Shown: positions 51,705 to 59,954, counted from the stretch's first letter. The stretch is DNA of 64,000 nucleotides from Romboutsia lituseburensis DSM 797 (GCF_900103615.1 NZ_FNGW01000012.1:28120-92119); one strand, 5' to 3'. Translations and numbers: made by a program. The notes: a model not told the origin generated them from the letters alone.

Positions 51705-51746
51705 ATGCCCTTAACCAAAGGAGACGATAATTATGGCACAAATTAA
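51705..51746 (+). CDS. Leader peptide overlapping the ABC-F start, 13 aa
   Basis: ATG at 51705, eight T-rich bases after AAGGGAG, encodes MPLTKGDDNYGTN and stops at 51744-51746, overlapping the first codons of the ABC-F gene (51733) in another frame. The ribosome site lies in the left arm of a TTAAGGG/CCCTTAA hairpin whose right arm is inside this ORF. ABC-F resistance genes are often controlled by leader-peptide attenuation or coupling. Confidence 0.5.
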   Translation: MPLTKGDDNYGTN

Positions 51747-53298
51747 AATAAACAACTTAAGTTTTCAATACGATTCTTATGGAGATGATATATTTAAAAA
51801 TGTATCAATAAATATAGACACAGAGTGGAAATTAGGACTAATAGGTAGAAATGGTCGTGGAAAAACTACTTTTCTCAAGCTACTAAAAGGAGATTATAAA
51901 TATAGTGGCCAAATATTAAGCCCAGTTAATTTTGACTATTTTCCTATGGATATAAAGGATAATACAAAACTAGCTATACATGTAATAAGAGAAGCAATTG
52001 CACCTTTTGATAAATGGGAAGAAGAGCTAGAATTGTATTCTAAAGATCCTAAATATATGAAAGAGTATGGAGATGTACTAGATAAGTATCTAATACACGA
52101 TGGGTATATTATAAATGAGCTAATAGAAAAAGAAGTTCGAAAAATAGGTCTAGATTCAGAAATACTAGACAGGACCTTTAATACTTTAAGTTATGGCGAG
52201 CAAACTAAATTATTATTATCAGCGTTGTTTCTTAAAAAAAATAACTTTCTGCTAATAGATGAACCTACTAACCACTTAGATGCAGAAGGCAGAGAGTGTG
52301 TAGCTAATTATTTATATAAGAAAACAGGATTTATACTAGTTTCTCATGATAGAGATTTCTTAGACAAAATTATTGACCATGTTTTATCTATAAATAAAAG
52401 TAACATTGATATTCAAAAAGGAAACTACTCAACTTGGCAGTTAAATCATGATAGAAGAAATGATTTTGAAAAAGCTGAAAATGAAAAGCTATTAAAAGAA
52501 ATAAAAAGACTAAAAGTAACAGCCAAACAAAAATCTAGTTGGTCTGATAAATTAGAGGCTACAAAAGTTGGTAATGGACCTGTAGATAGGGGATATATTG
52601 GACATAAAGCAGCAAAAATGATGAAAAGGTCTAAGTGTTTAGAAAAGCGCCAAGATAAAGCAATAGAAGAAAAAACAAAGTTACTAAAAAATGTGGAAGC
52701 CGTAGATAGGCTAGACATAAATAATATAACATCAAATTATGATACCTTGATAAATGTAATAGATTTGCAAATAAAATATGAAAATGAACTATTTGAAAAT
52801 CCTATAAGTTTTAAAATTAAACAAGGAGAACGTATTTGGCTTAGAGGTAAAAATGGATGTGGTAAATCAAGCATAATAAAGCTATTAATGGGCGAAAAAT
52901 TTGATTATACAGGTCATATTGATAAAATAGAGAAAATATCATATGTTTCACAAGATACGTCATTTTTAAATGGAAATATTAAAGAATTTGCCAAAAATAA
53001 AGAAATAGATGAACAGTATTTAAAAAGTAGTTTAATTCAGCTAGGATTAGTAGATACACAATTTGAAAAAAACATAGAAGAGTGGAGCGAAGGACAAAAG
53101 AAAAAGTTGCTAATTGCAACTAGTTTATCTGAGAAAGCAGAACTTTACATTTGGGATGAACCACTAAATTTTATAGATGTAATTTCTCGTATACAAATAG
53201 AAAATATGATTATTGAAGAAGGCATCACTATGCTATTTGTTGAGCATGATAAATGTTTTGGTGATAATATAGCTACTAAAATTATAGATATAGTTTAA
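51733..53298 (+). CDS. ABC-F ribosomal protection protein (CplR/Lsa/Vga-like), 521 aa
   Basis: Two ABC domains without membrane helices. Walker A 1 GRNGRGKTT, signature LSYGEQTKLLLSALF, Walker B FLLIDEPTNHLDAEG; then the long interdomain linker (about 190-300: basic, RRNDFEKAENEKLLKEIKRL), then Walker A 2 GKNGCGKSS and signature WSEGQKKKLLIATSL. The second Walker B (LYIWDEPLNFIDVI) is as in Lsa/Vga proteins. Such proteins free ribosomes from lincosamides, pleuromutilins or streptogramin A. Size and form match CplR of Peptostreptococcaceae. Confidence 0.88.
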   Translation: MAQIKINNLSFQYDSYGDDIFKNVSINIDTEWKLGLIGRNGRGKTTFLKLLKGDYKYSGQILSPVNFDYFPMDIKDNTKLAIHVIREAIAPFDKWEEELELYSKDPKYMKEYGDVLDKYLIHDGYIINELIEKEVRKIGLDSEILDRTFNTLSYGEQTKLLLSALFLKKNNFLLIDEPTNHLDAEGRECVANYLYKKTGFILVSHDRDFLDKIIDHVLSINKSNIDIQKGNYSTWQLNHDRRNDFEKAENEKLLKEIKRLKVTAKQKSSWSDKLEATKVGNGPVDRGYIGHKAAKMMKRSKCLEKRQDKAIEEKTKLLKNVEAVDRLDINNITSNYDTLINVIDLQIKYENELFENPISFKIKQGERIWLRGKNGCGKSSIIKLLMGEKFDYTGHIDKIEKISYVSQDTSFLNGNIKEFAKNKEIDEQYLKSSLIQLGLVDTQFEKNIEEWSEGQKKKLLIATSLSEKAELYIWDEPLNFIDVISRIQIENMIIEEGITMLFVEHDKCFGDNIATKIIDIV

Positions 53299-53336
53299 AA
53301 ATACTAAATAGCTATAATAACATAGTAGTTAAATTG

Positions 53337-53384
53337 AAAAAAGCTATACATACTAATGTTAATTAGATGTATAGCTTTTTATTA
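53337..53384 (+). terminator. Terminator of the ABC-F gene
   Basis: AAAAAGCTATACAT, loop, ATGTATAGCTTTTTATT. Confidence 0.85.
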
Positions 53385-53479
53385 AAAAACTAGAATCTTA
53401 AATATTATTAAATCATTTTACTAAACTAATTTTCAATATGATAATATAATAACGCCCTTTGGATATTAGTTTACATGAT

Positions 53480-54187
53480 TTACATCGATTCCCAAAGCTC
53501 TTTGTATTCTTCTCTAAAATCCTCAAGTGTTTCTAAGTATTTACTTAGAGGTTCTTGATTATCTAAATCACATAAATTTAAACTTTCTCTATATAAATCT
53601 TCGCTATCCCAAGAAACTATTTTTATAGATAAATTATTTTCAAGCATTTGCTTTAGCATAAGAAATCTTCCAATACGACCATTCCCATCTTGGAAAGGGT
53701 GTATTATTTCAAATTTATAGTGGAAACTAGCTATATCTGATAGTGTTATCTTATCTAAGCTATAGTACCATTCAAGTAATTCATCAAGTCTAGATTGTAC
53801 TTCAAAAGGTTGAGCTATTTTTACTTTAGTTCCTATAATCATATTAGGTATTGTTTTATATACGCCTGCATATCCTCTTTGATGCATAGTAGTATTAAAC
53901 ATAAGCCTAGCATGGAGATCCTTTAAAAATTGATCATCAATTTTTTTACCTAAAGTTTCAACTATTCTATCAAAAACATAACTAGAATTTACAGTCTCTT
54001 GTACATCATCTAAAGTATGCTTTCCTGTTACTACATTTTTATCTAATAAAAGCGCTAATGCTTCTGTTGTAAAAGTACTTCCTTCTATTTTATTTGAGTG
54101 ATATAAAAAGCTATGCTTTAAAATACTGTATAAGGAGTTTTTAAAATCCTTTGTTTCTAATAGGGCATCTATAAAATTTTTACTCAT
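53480..54187 (-). CDS. Fic family protein, 235 aa
   Basis: Fic motif HPFQDGNGRIGR (163-174) with catalytic His and the G-x-G nucleotide loop. The N-terminal inhibitory motif is SNKIEGS (31-37), a class II S/T-x-x-x-E-G/N helix that blocks ATP until released. ATG 54187 is 11 bases after GGAGG. It can AMPylate proteins; targets unknown. It might act as a toxin with built-in control. No separate antitoxin gene seen. Confidence 0.9.
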   Translation of the reverse strand: MSKNFIDALLETKDFKNSLYSILKHSFLYHSNKIEGSTFTTEALALLLDKNVVTGKHTLDDVQETVNSSYVFDRIVETLGKKIDDQFLKDLHARLMFNTTMHQRGYAGVYKTIPNMIIGTKVKIAQPFEVQSRLDELLEWYYSLDKITLSDIASFHYKFEIIHPFQDGNGRIGRFLMLKQMLENNLSIKIVSWDSEDLYRESLNLCDLDNQEPLSKYLETLEDFREEYKELWESM

Positions 54188-54457
54188 TTCAATATCTTCC
54201 TCCTTATTATTTATCAACTCATATAGTTGTACACTATATAATCAAAATAACATTTTTAAGTTTAATGCATCTATAGTTTCAAATAAATATAACTTTATTT
54301 GGCTATTATTTTTAATATTATAATAATAAACGTTGTAATACAATGACTATGTCCAAATTTAGATATTTTTATTTTAGTAATATAATAATTAAAGTAAAAA
54401 AATATATGCCCGAATATTATAAAATAGATTACGTTAATATAAGGGGGATAATAAAAA

Positions 54458-54928
54458 ATGAAAATAGTTAACAATAATATATTTAATTATACCAATTTTA
54501 ATCCAGGGGATATTGTAGACAATAAAAAATCAAATAATTTTACACAAAATAAAAGCTTAGATAAATCATCATATAAAAAAATTCAAAATGATACATTAAA
54601 CATTGTAGGTCCTAATGCTCCAAAATCAGTTAAGGATGCATGGATTAAGTCATTAGAGGAAACAGGAATTTATGATTTAGATGTAGACGAAAATGGACAA
54701 GACCATATTACTCAAATGGATATACTAAGAGTTATTATGGAAGAGCAAACAGGAGGTTATGATATACTTGGAAATTCAGTTGAATCAACTATTAAATCTA
54801 TAAATTTAGCTTTAAATATGCTTAAAAATCCAATAACACCTACTACAGATCCTCAGATAATTAAGGGTCAGGAAAAAGAAAAAGAATTTTATGAAAGACT
54901 TTTAAAAAACTTAAATAAAATATCATAA
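54458..54928 (+). CDS. Hypothetical protein with EF-hand-like segment, 156 aa
   Basis: ATG after AAGGGGGATAATAAAA. Polar N-terminus MKIVNNNIFNYTNFNPGDIV. The middle VKDAWIKSLEETGIYDLDVD, ENGQDHITQMDILRVIMEEQ contains D-V-D-E-N-G, reminiscent of an EF-hand but with a two-residue insertion before the Ile. YDILGNSVESTIKSINLALN, KNPITP and EFYERLLKNLNKI follow. Similar proteins are widespread in Firmicutes without known role. A perfect 40-bp palindrome begins 22 bases after its stop. Confidence 0.65.
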   Translation: MKIVNNNIFNYTNFNPGDIVDNKKSNNFTQNKSLDKSSYKKIQNDTLNIVGPNAPKSVKDAWIKSLEETGIYDLDVDENGQDHITQMDILRVIMEEQTGGYDILGNSVESTIKSINLALNMLKNPITPTTDPQIIKGQEKEKEFYERLLKNLNKIS

Positions 54929-54950
54929 ATTTAATTATTATTAAATTTAT

Positions 54951-54990
54951 ATTAAAAATAGATTAAATATATATTTAATCTATTTTTAAT
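54951..54990. repeat. 40-bp palindrome family, copy 3
   Basis: ATTAAAAATAGATTAAAT, centre ATAT, exact reverse complement. Same arm as copy 2. Confidence 0.75.
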
Positions 54991-55152
54991 ATCTAAATTC
55001 TAATAAATTATAGTTCACAAACTAAAAAAACTGTAAAATAAAAATATTTTTCAATTTTATTTTATAACATATTTTATTCAATAATTAAAAATCCACTAAA
55101 AAATAAAATTATGAAATATAATGTTATTTTTTTATAAAATTTATTTTATATT

Positions 55153-55236
55153 ATAGACAAATTTAATAAATGACATTATATTATATATATAGACAGCAAG
55201 AAATGACATAATTTGATAGACAATAGGAACTGACAT
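55153..55236. repeat. Three ATAGACA...TGACAT direct repeats (possible transposon end)
   Basis: Copies at 55153-55176, 55189-55209 (ATAGACAGCAAGAAATGACAT) and 55216-55236 (ATAGACAATAGGAACTGACAT). On the minus strand they read ATGTCA...TGTCTAT. Repeated TGTCA-containing transposase sites are typical for the ends of Tn7/Tn552/Mu-like transposons. No transposase gene is present in the window. Confidence 0.45.
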
Positions 55237-55342
55237 AAATAGAGGAGCTTATAAAGCTCCTCATAATAATCTCTAATTAACGAATATAACAAATACTATA
55301 TATCCCCTTGAATAGTATTATAAAAAATCCCAATTACCCCAT
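55237..55342. other. Hairpin GAGGAGCTT/AAGCTCCTC and empty spacer
   Basis: GAGGAGCTT, ATA, AAGCTCCTC at 55242-55262 directly abuts the last direct repeat. The rest of 55237-55342 shows no ORF. Confidence 0.4.
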
Positions 55343-55380
55343 AAAAAAAGACTGTAACGGAAACAGTCTTTTTTTATTTT
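55343..55380. terminator. Terminator
   Basis: AAAAAAAGACTGT, loop, ACAGTCTTTTTTTATTTT. No gene immediately precedes it, which fits a deletion or a remnant of a mobile element. Confidence 0.8.
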
Positions 55381-55579
55381 GTTAAATCTTAATAGCCATC
55401 TCTAACAATACTTCCCTATATTTCACTATCTATTCCATCATATATTTTTATCATATACATTTTTAGTTAACTTAAATCCAATTAATAAGCTTTAACTTTC
55501 TTAATTACTATCAAAAACATCTAGTTAAATGCCGATAATTAAATTTATAGTGACTAATAAATTTAATGGAGGAATTGAT

Positions 55580-56074
55580 GTGATTAATACTTTAAATAAT
55601 AATACCTACAGGCAAAATATAACTATTAATAAACTTGATAAAAAACAGCCCTCTCAACAAAATTCAGAAGTATCTTCATCAGGTGAAAATAAAAAAGATA
55701 GTAAAGTTAATCAAAAGCCTATTCTAAATGCAAATAATAAGCCATTATCAATTGATGAGATTAACAAAAAACTATCACAAGGAGTAAAGGCAGAAGATTT
55801 ACCAAAAGAAGAGTATGAATTCCTTGTTAAGCATGAAGAAATGGAAAAACTAGACTTTATTTCAAAAGTAATGGATGAAATACTAAAGCGCTTTAAAGTA
55901 TCCCAAAAGGTATCTAGTGGGGAAAAACTTACACCTGAAGAGCAAGAGTTCAAAAGTACTAGAGGTATAGTTGTTCCTGGAGCATTTATGGCTAAGAAAA
56001 AATACCACTCTCAAACTTATTCTAATAATTTTAGTGAAAGTAACTATTCAAACAATTTAGATATTAAGAAGTAA
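55580..56074 (+). CDS. Hypothetical protein with GEKLTPEEQEFK motif, 164 aa
   Basis: GTG start at 55580, seven bases after GGAGG; the open frame upstream lacks a ribosome site. Asn/Gln-rich N-terminus, then NNKPLSIDEINKKLSQGVKA, EKLDFISKVMDEILKRFKVS, SGEKLTPEEQEFKSTRGIVV. The end part matches the next gene (GEKLTEEEQEFKNNNIVIPD), so they are paralogues. No membrane segment. Function unknown. Confidence 0.65.
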   Translation: MINTLNNNTYRQNITINKLDKKQPSQQNSEVSSSGENKKDSKVNQKPILNANNKPLSIDEINKKLSQGVKAEDLPKEEYEFLVKHEEMEKLDFISKVMDEILKRFKVSQKVSSGEKLTPEEQEFKSTRGIVVPGAFMAKKKYHSQTYSNNFSESNYSNNLDIKK

Positions 56075-56163
56075 AGCACTCAAAACAAATAAAAAACAAT
56101 AAAATCATATTCAACAGGTATTAAAATACATATAGAATATTAAAAGGTAGGAGAAATATAATA

Positions 56164-56520
56164 ATGATTACTAATATAACAACAAATAGCAACTTTTGGG
56201 GTATCTCAAATAGTAACAACATTTTTACATCAAAAAAGGAAAATAAAGACCCTATATTAGAGGCTATAAAGAGAATGCTATTAACAAAAAGTATAACTGA
56301 AAAAGAAGTAAAAGGTGAAAAGCTTACTGAAGAAGAGCAAGAATTTAAAAATAACAACATAGTTATTCCAGATCCTGAAACTCTTTTATTAAGTATGTTA
56401 AATTCAAAAGAAAATGATGTCCATAACTCTAATCGAATAAATTATGAAGATAAAAAAGTTCAAAACACAAAAAATAATGATGATCTTATTAAACTTAAAG
56501 ATATATTAAAAGAAAAATAA
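56164..56520 (+). CDS. Hypothetical protein with GEKLTEEEQEFK motif, 118 aa
   Basis: ATG after GGTAGGAGAAATATAATA. MITNITTNSNFWGISNSNNI, KENKDPILEAIKRMLLTKSI, KGEKLTEEEQEFKNNNIVIP. Shorter paralogue of the preceding protein, in the same operon and lacking its N-terminal 60 residues. The shared segment is helix, turn, L-T-x-E-E-Q-E-F helix, then I-V-V/I-P. Followed by the terminator at 56585. Confidence 0.65.
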   Translation: MITNITTNSNFWGISNSNNIFTSKKENKDPILEAIKRMLLTKSITEKEVKGEKLTEEEQEFKNNNIVIPDPETLLLSMLNSKENDVHNSNRINYEDKKVQNTKNNDDLIKLKDILKEK

Positions 56521-56584
56521 ATCTGCATTACAATTCTCGTTCTCAATATACTTAACCAATTGTTTAAAATTAAATCTCCAAATA

Positions 56585-56642
56585 TAATAAAAACAAACTA
56601 TAATTAACTTAATAAGACTACTTATAGTTTGTTTTTATTTTA
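56585..56642. terminator. Terminator
   Basis: AAAACAAACTATA, a loop of about 22 bases, TATAGTTTGTTTTTATTTT. Confidence 0.75.
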
Positions 56643-56703
56643 AGTAAAAATAAATTATATTTAATATCAATTAAATATGTGATAAAATATATATTAAATA
56701 ACA

Positions 56704-56743
56704 ATAAAAAAAAGATTAAATGTATATTTAATCTTTTTTTAAT
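56704..56743. repeat. 40-bp palindrome family, copy 4 (parA leader)
   Basis: ATAAAAAAAAGATTAAAT, centre GTAT, ATTTAATCTTTTTTTAAT, 17 of 18 pairs. It ends 19 bases before the parA ATG, directly in front of the ribosome site, so it can act as operator and partition site. Confidence 0.7.
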
Positions 56744-56762
56744 ATATCAAGGAGTTGAAAAA

Positions 56763-57611
56763 ATGGCTAAAAATCAAACGATATTAACACATATGAGTTT
56801 TAAGGGTGGTAGCTCTAAAACATGTTTAAATTTAAACTTTATACATCAATTTTGCCTTAATTATCCTGAAAAAAAAGTATTATTTATAGATGCTGATCCT
56901 CAGTCAAATGCATCTGTGTTCCTACTAGGAGAAGACGTTATTCAATCTGATATATATACATTAAAAGACGGTCTAGAAAGCAATGTAGATTTAGATAAAT
57001 TAATAATAAAATCACCATTAGATAAATTTAAAAATCTAGATATAATTGCAAGTAATATTGATATGGTTACACTTGAATTAATACTTAATACAAAGGCTGG
57101 AAAAGAATATACATTATTAAATTATTTAACTGATGATAAAAATATAGACGTATTATCAGAATATGATTTAATAGTATTTGATTTAAACCCAGCAATATCT
57201 GTGTTAAATACAAATGTATTTATATGCTGTACAGATATAATTCCAATAGTGAACTATGGATGTTATAGTACTCTAACAGGTTATAACCTTTTAGTTAAAA
57301 CTTATAGTGATATAAAAAAGGCTCTTAGAATTGATAAGGATGATATAAGAAAACCTGTTATAACTAAATTTGAAAAACAAGAAAATAATAAGATAAAAAT
57401 GTGGCTTGAATGTGCAAATCAAAAAGGAATAATTGGAAATACATTTAAGCAGACTATGAGAAAATCTGTACATTATGAAAATTGTATTTTATATAATGAA
57501 GCAATAAGTGAGTATGTAAAGGTTAAAGAAAGAAAGATAAAAACAGATATAGGTAATGAGATGACAGATCTTATAAATGAGTACATAGAAGAAGGATTAA
57601 TAATAGTTTAA
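56763..57611 (+). CDS. parA: ParA family partition ATPase, 282 aa
   Basis: Start ATG 56763 after AAGGAGTTGAAAAA. Deviant Walker A FKGGSSKTC (K14-G-G-S-S-K-T20: signature lysine kept, the usual V-G replaced by S-S), A' VLFIDADPQSNAS, and Walker B YDLIVFDLNPAIS. No N-terminal HTH, so type Ib or similar. It partners with the small ribbon-helix-helix-like protein at 57714. Palindromes lie upstream and between the two genes. Suggests active plasmid or chromid segregation. Confidence 0.9.
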   Translation: MAKNQTILTHMSFKGGSSKTCLNLNFIHQFCLNYPEKKVLFIDADPQSNASVFLLGEDVIQSDIYTLKDGLESNVDLDKLIIKSPLDKFKNLDIIASNIDMVTLELILNTKAGKEYTLLNYLTDDKNIDVLSEYDLIVFDLNPAISVLNTNVFICCTDIIPIVNYGCYSTLTGYNLLVKTYSDIKKALRIDKDDIRKPVITKFEKQENNKIKMWLECANQKGIIGNTFKQTMRKSVHYENCILYNEAISEYVKVKERKIKTDIGNEMTDLINEYIEEGLIIV

Positions 57612-57629
57612 CAACTAAAAATACATTAA

Positions 57630-57670
57630 ATCAAGATTAAAAACATATTAAATATCAATTTAATCTTGAT
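57630..57670. repeat. Palindrome between parA and its partner gene
   Basis: ATCAAGATTAAA, 17 bases including ATTAAAT, TTTAATCTTGAT, exact. Related half-sites (AGATTAAA, ATTAAAT) to the 40-bp family, but different spacing. Confidence 0.5.
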
Positions 57671-57713
57671 AAAATATACATTTAATTTATATTAAATAAA
57701 AGGAGATATAACT

Positions 57714-58067
57714 ATGAGTGTTGAAAATCCAATGTTAAATAAAAAAAATGGACTACTTAATATAAAACAAAAAATCGAAGAAAAATCAACAGGTGAAGAC
57801 TTTATAGAAAACAAAAACAGTAATCTAAATGTTCTAGATTTAATAAATAAGCCTAAGCCAAAAGAAGAAAAAACCATGATAGGTATAAAGTTAAAAAAAG
57901 ATATAGCTGATAAGGTAAAGTCTTTTTCATATGAAAATAACATGACCGTATCTGAAGTACTAGAAGATGTAATTGGTAAAGTGTTTGATTCAATAGAGTT
58001 AAATGAAGAAGCACTTATAGCTTATGAGGAAAAGTATAAGAAGAAATCTAAGAAAACTAAAAAATAA
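57714..58067 (+). CDS. Ribbon-helix-helix-like partition protein (ParB/ParG-type), 117 aa
   Basis: Flexible charged N-terminus (residues 1-60). Then TMIGIKLKKDIADKVKSFSY, ENNMTVSEVLEDVIGKVFDS: a strand (I-G-I-K-L) and two helices as in RHH/Arc proteins. A lysine-rich C-terminus (KKKSKKTKK) follows. Immediately behind parA, ribosome site AAAAGGAGATATAACT. Type Ib systems use such small RHH centromere-binding proteins. It is the natural candidate to bind the ATTAAAAATA palindromes. Confidence 0.75.
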   Translation: MSVENPMLNKKNGLLNIKQKIEEKSTGEDFIENKNSNLNVLDLINKPKPKEEKTMIGIKLKKDIADKVKSFSYENNMTVSEVLEDVIGKVFDSIELNEEALIAYEEKYKKKSKKTKK

Positions 58068-58070
58068 ATT

Positions 58071-58118
58071 AAAAGCCAGGAGTATATAAGTTTTAAGACT
58101 TACCCCTGGCTTTTACAT
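58071..58118. terminator. Bidirectional terminator
   Basis: AAAAGCCAGGAGT, loop, ACCCCTGGCTTTTA, between the par operon and the nitroreductase gene. Confidence 0.8.
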
Positions 58119-58124
58119 TATTTT

Positions 58125-58883
58125 TTATAGCTTTTTACCTACACAAGCCATATAAATTACAAATTCATTTTCCCCATCCAAATCTAACATGTTATCAATT
58201 ATGTCTTGATCATAAATTCCTATAGCACAAGTTCCACAATTAAGTGATTCAGATGATATATAAAGATTTTGACATACATGTCCAATATCTATAAGTATTT
58301 TTTTATGGGCAGTTATGCTAAATCTATGCTCACTTCTATATGGAATACAACTCCATGCAAATACAACAGCACTCTTAGATACAAAATCTTGAGCAAAAGG
58401 CTGATTTGGAGTTGCCTTATTTATCTTATCTTCTATATTATCTAAATTTTTTATAAATAGAAGTTTATGCTCTAAAGGTAAATATCTATAAATCCCGCTA
58501 TTTAAATCTATTACATTATTTATTATTAAATATGTTTCAAAAGGATGAGTACATCCAGCTGAAGGAACTGTTCTTAATGCGCTAAATTTATCCTTTACAC
58601 TTTCTATTCCTTGAGTAGCCCAAAGTAAATAAGAAAGTTCTGATAAACTTATTTTTTCATGACTATATTTTCTTATACTTCTTCTATCTTTTATACAATC
58701 AAACACATTAGGCTTAGTCAAAATATCTTTACTCAAAGGTGGAAGTTCTATTAAATCAGCATTTAAATCATATTTTTTTTGAAATGAAGGAGCTGCAATT
58801 CCTTTTTGTTTATCTGTTTTAATACTTTTTAATATATCAAAGTTAGCTTTAAAAAATTCTCTATTTTCTTTAATTTTATCCAT
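58125..58883 (-). CDS. SagB-type nitroreductase family dehydrogenase, 252 aa
   Basis: FMN-dependent nitroreductase fold: CIKDRRSIRKYSHEKISLSE, LSYLLWATQGIESVKDKFSA, LRTVPSAGCTHPFETYLII (R-T-x-P-S-A-G), SRSG-like FMN contacts and a C-terminal CGTCAIGIYDQDI. The SAGCTHPFE block is characteristic of SagB/ThcOx relatives. No cyclodehydratase or precursor peptide gene is near, so it is likely a stand-alone enzyme. Substrate unknown. Confidence 0.88.
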   Translation of the reverse strand: MDKIKENREFFKANFDILKSIKTDKQKGIAAPSFQKKYDLNADLIELPPLSKDILTKPNVFDCIKDRRSIRKYSHEKISLSELSYLLWATQGIESVKDKFSALRTVPSAGCTHPFETYLIINNVIDLNSGIYRYLPLEHKLLFIKNLDNIEDKINKATPNQPFAQDFVSKSAVVFAWSCIPYRSEHRFSITAHKKILIDIGHVCQNLYISSESLNCGTCAIGIYDQDIIDNMLDLDGENEFVIYMACVGKKL

Positions 58884-59207
58884 AGATGTCTCCTTTTTAA
58901 AATGTGCATTAACAAAATATTATATATTTTAACTAAAAAAATTGCAGTAACAGATGTTACATGAAAAACAAAATAAACATCAAGTAAAATTAATGAACTA
59001 GTCGATTTAATACATTGTTGTATTTTATTCTCAACATATATAGTAGCTACATTAGAGATAACTTTTACTATAAAATAATTTTGTAATTGGAAAATAATTT
59101 TAATATTGTATATAATCTAATCAAAGTTCGTGATCGTAATATAATGCGAAGTAAAGATATTTTAGGTATGATATAGGTAATTATAAATTTATTAGGGGGA
59201 ACTTCTT
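58884..59207. other. Intergenic region without recognisable gene
   Basis: AT-rich. The last 60 bases (ATATAGGTAATTATAAATTT and GGGGGAACTT) resemble the upstream of the other HD-domain gene at 26493, so the promoter-proximal part was duplicated with it. Confidence 0.4.
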
Positions 59208-59777
59208 ATGAATACAGCAACATTTCTAGAAATATTAACGATAGCAGAAAAACTAAAATGCAATACTAGGCACTCATGGACATCTAGTGGACGTCATGAA
59301 AGTGTAGCAGAACATAGCTGGCGTATTGCATTAATGGCATTATTAATGCGTGATGAATTTCCAGACATTGATATGGACAAGGTAATTCGTATGTGTTTAA
59401 TTCATGATTTAGGTGAAGCATTTACAGGTGATATTCCTACCTTTGAGAAAAAAGAAGAAGATAGTGAAAAAGAGGATAAGATATTTTTTAATTGGATTTC
59501 AACTTTCCCTGCTCCTTATCGTGATGAATTTACAGAGCTTTTAAAAGAAATGAATGAACGTAAGACTGATGAAGCAAAACTTTACAAAGCATTAGATAAC
59601 TTAGAAGCAGTCATTCAGCATAACGAAGCGGATATTAGTACTTGGATTCCACTAGAATACGACTTACAGTTTACTTATGGTGCAGACAAGATAGAATTCT
59701 CATCTTATTTAAAAGATCTCAAGAAAGAAATAGATAAAAGAACAACAGAAAAAATATCTCAAAAAAGTGAGGCTTAG
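59208..59777 (+). CDS. HD-domain phosphohydrolase, copy 2, 189 aa
   Basis: All metal-site motifs of copy 1 are present (SVAEHSWR, LIHDLGEAFTGD, LYKALDNLEAVIQH). Thirteen substitutions compared with the gene at 26493, most of them in the last 15 residues. It lies next to the par genes and a solitary iteron, whereas copy 1 is 33 kb to the left. Both probably function as 5'-deoxynucleotidases. Confidence 0.9.
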   Translation: MNTATFLEILTIAEKLKCNTRHSWTSSGRHESVAEHSWRIALMALLMRDEFPDIDMDKVIRMCLIHDLGEAFTGDIPTFEKKEEDSEKEDKIFFNWISTFPAPYRDEFTELLKEMNERKTDEAKLYKALDNLEAVIQHNEADISTWIPLEYDLQFTYGADKIEFSSYLKDLKKEIDKRTTEKISQKSEA

Positions 59778-59805
59778 TTATATAGTTATGATAATAAATT
59801 TAAAA

Positions 59806-59820
59806 ACGACAAATTAGGGA
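59806..59820 (+). repeat. Solitary iteron-like copy
   Basis: ACGACAAATTAGGGA, preceded by AATTTAAAA exactly as at 63633-63658. Same sequence class as the array at 63911. Confidence 0.6.
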
Positions 59821-59914
59821 CTATAAATATTTTATTTTAATATAAGTTAAATTTTAATAAAATATTTATTTTAATATTCCTTTCTAACTAGCATACTTTT
59901 AAAGATATAGCAAC

Positions 59915-59954
59915 ATTAAAAATATATTTAATATTTATTAAATGTATTTTTAAT
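59915..59954. repeat. 40-bp palindrome family, copy 5
   Basis: ATTAAAAATATATTTAAT, centre ATTT, ATTAAATGTATTTTTAAT, 17 of 18 pairs. Additional TTTTTTAATATGTATTTAAT follows. Confidence 0.65.

Noticed and set aside
53480..54187. Fic/antitoxin two-gene toxin system
   Set aside because: The inhibitory S-x-x-x-E-G motif lies within the protein itself; no separate antitoxin ORF adjoins it.
54458..54928. True EF-hand calcium protein
   Set aside because: The D-V-D-E-N-G loop has two extra residues before the conserved Ile and no acidic residue at the canonical last position in the right register.
58125..58883. Streptolysin S-like peptide biosynthesis cluster (SagB)
   Set aside because: No cyclodehydratase, docking protein or precursor peptide gene in the neighbourhood.
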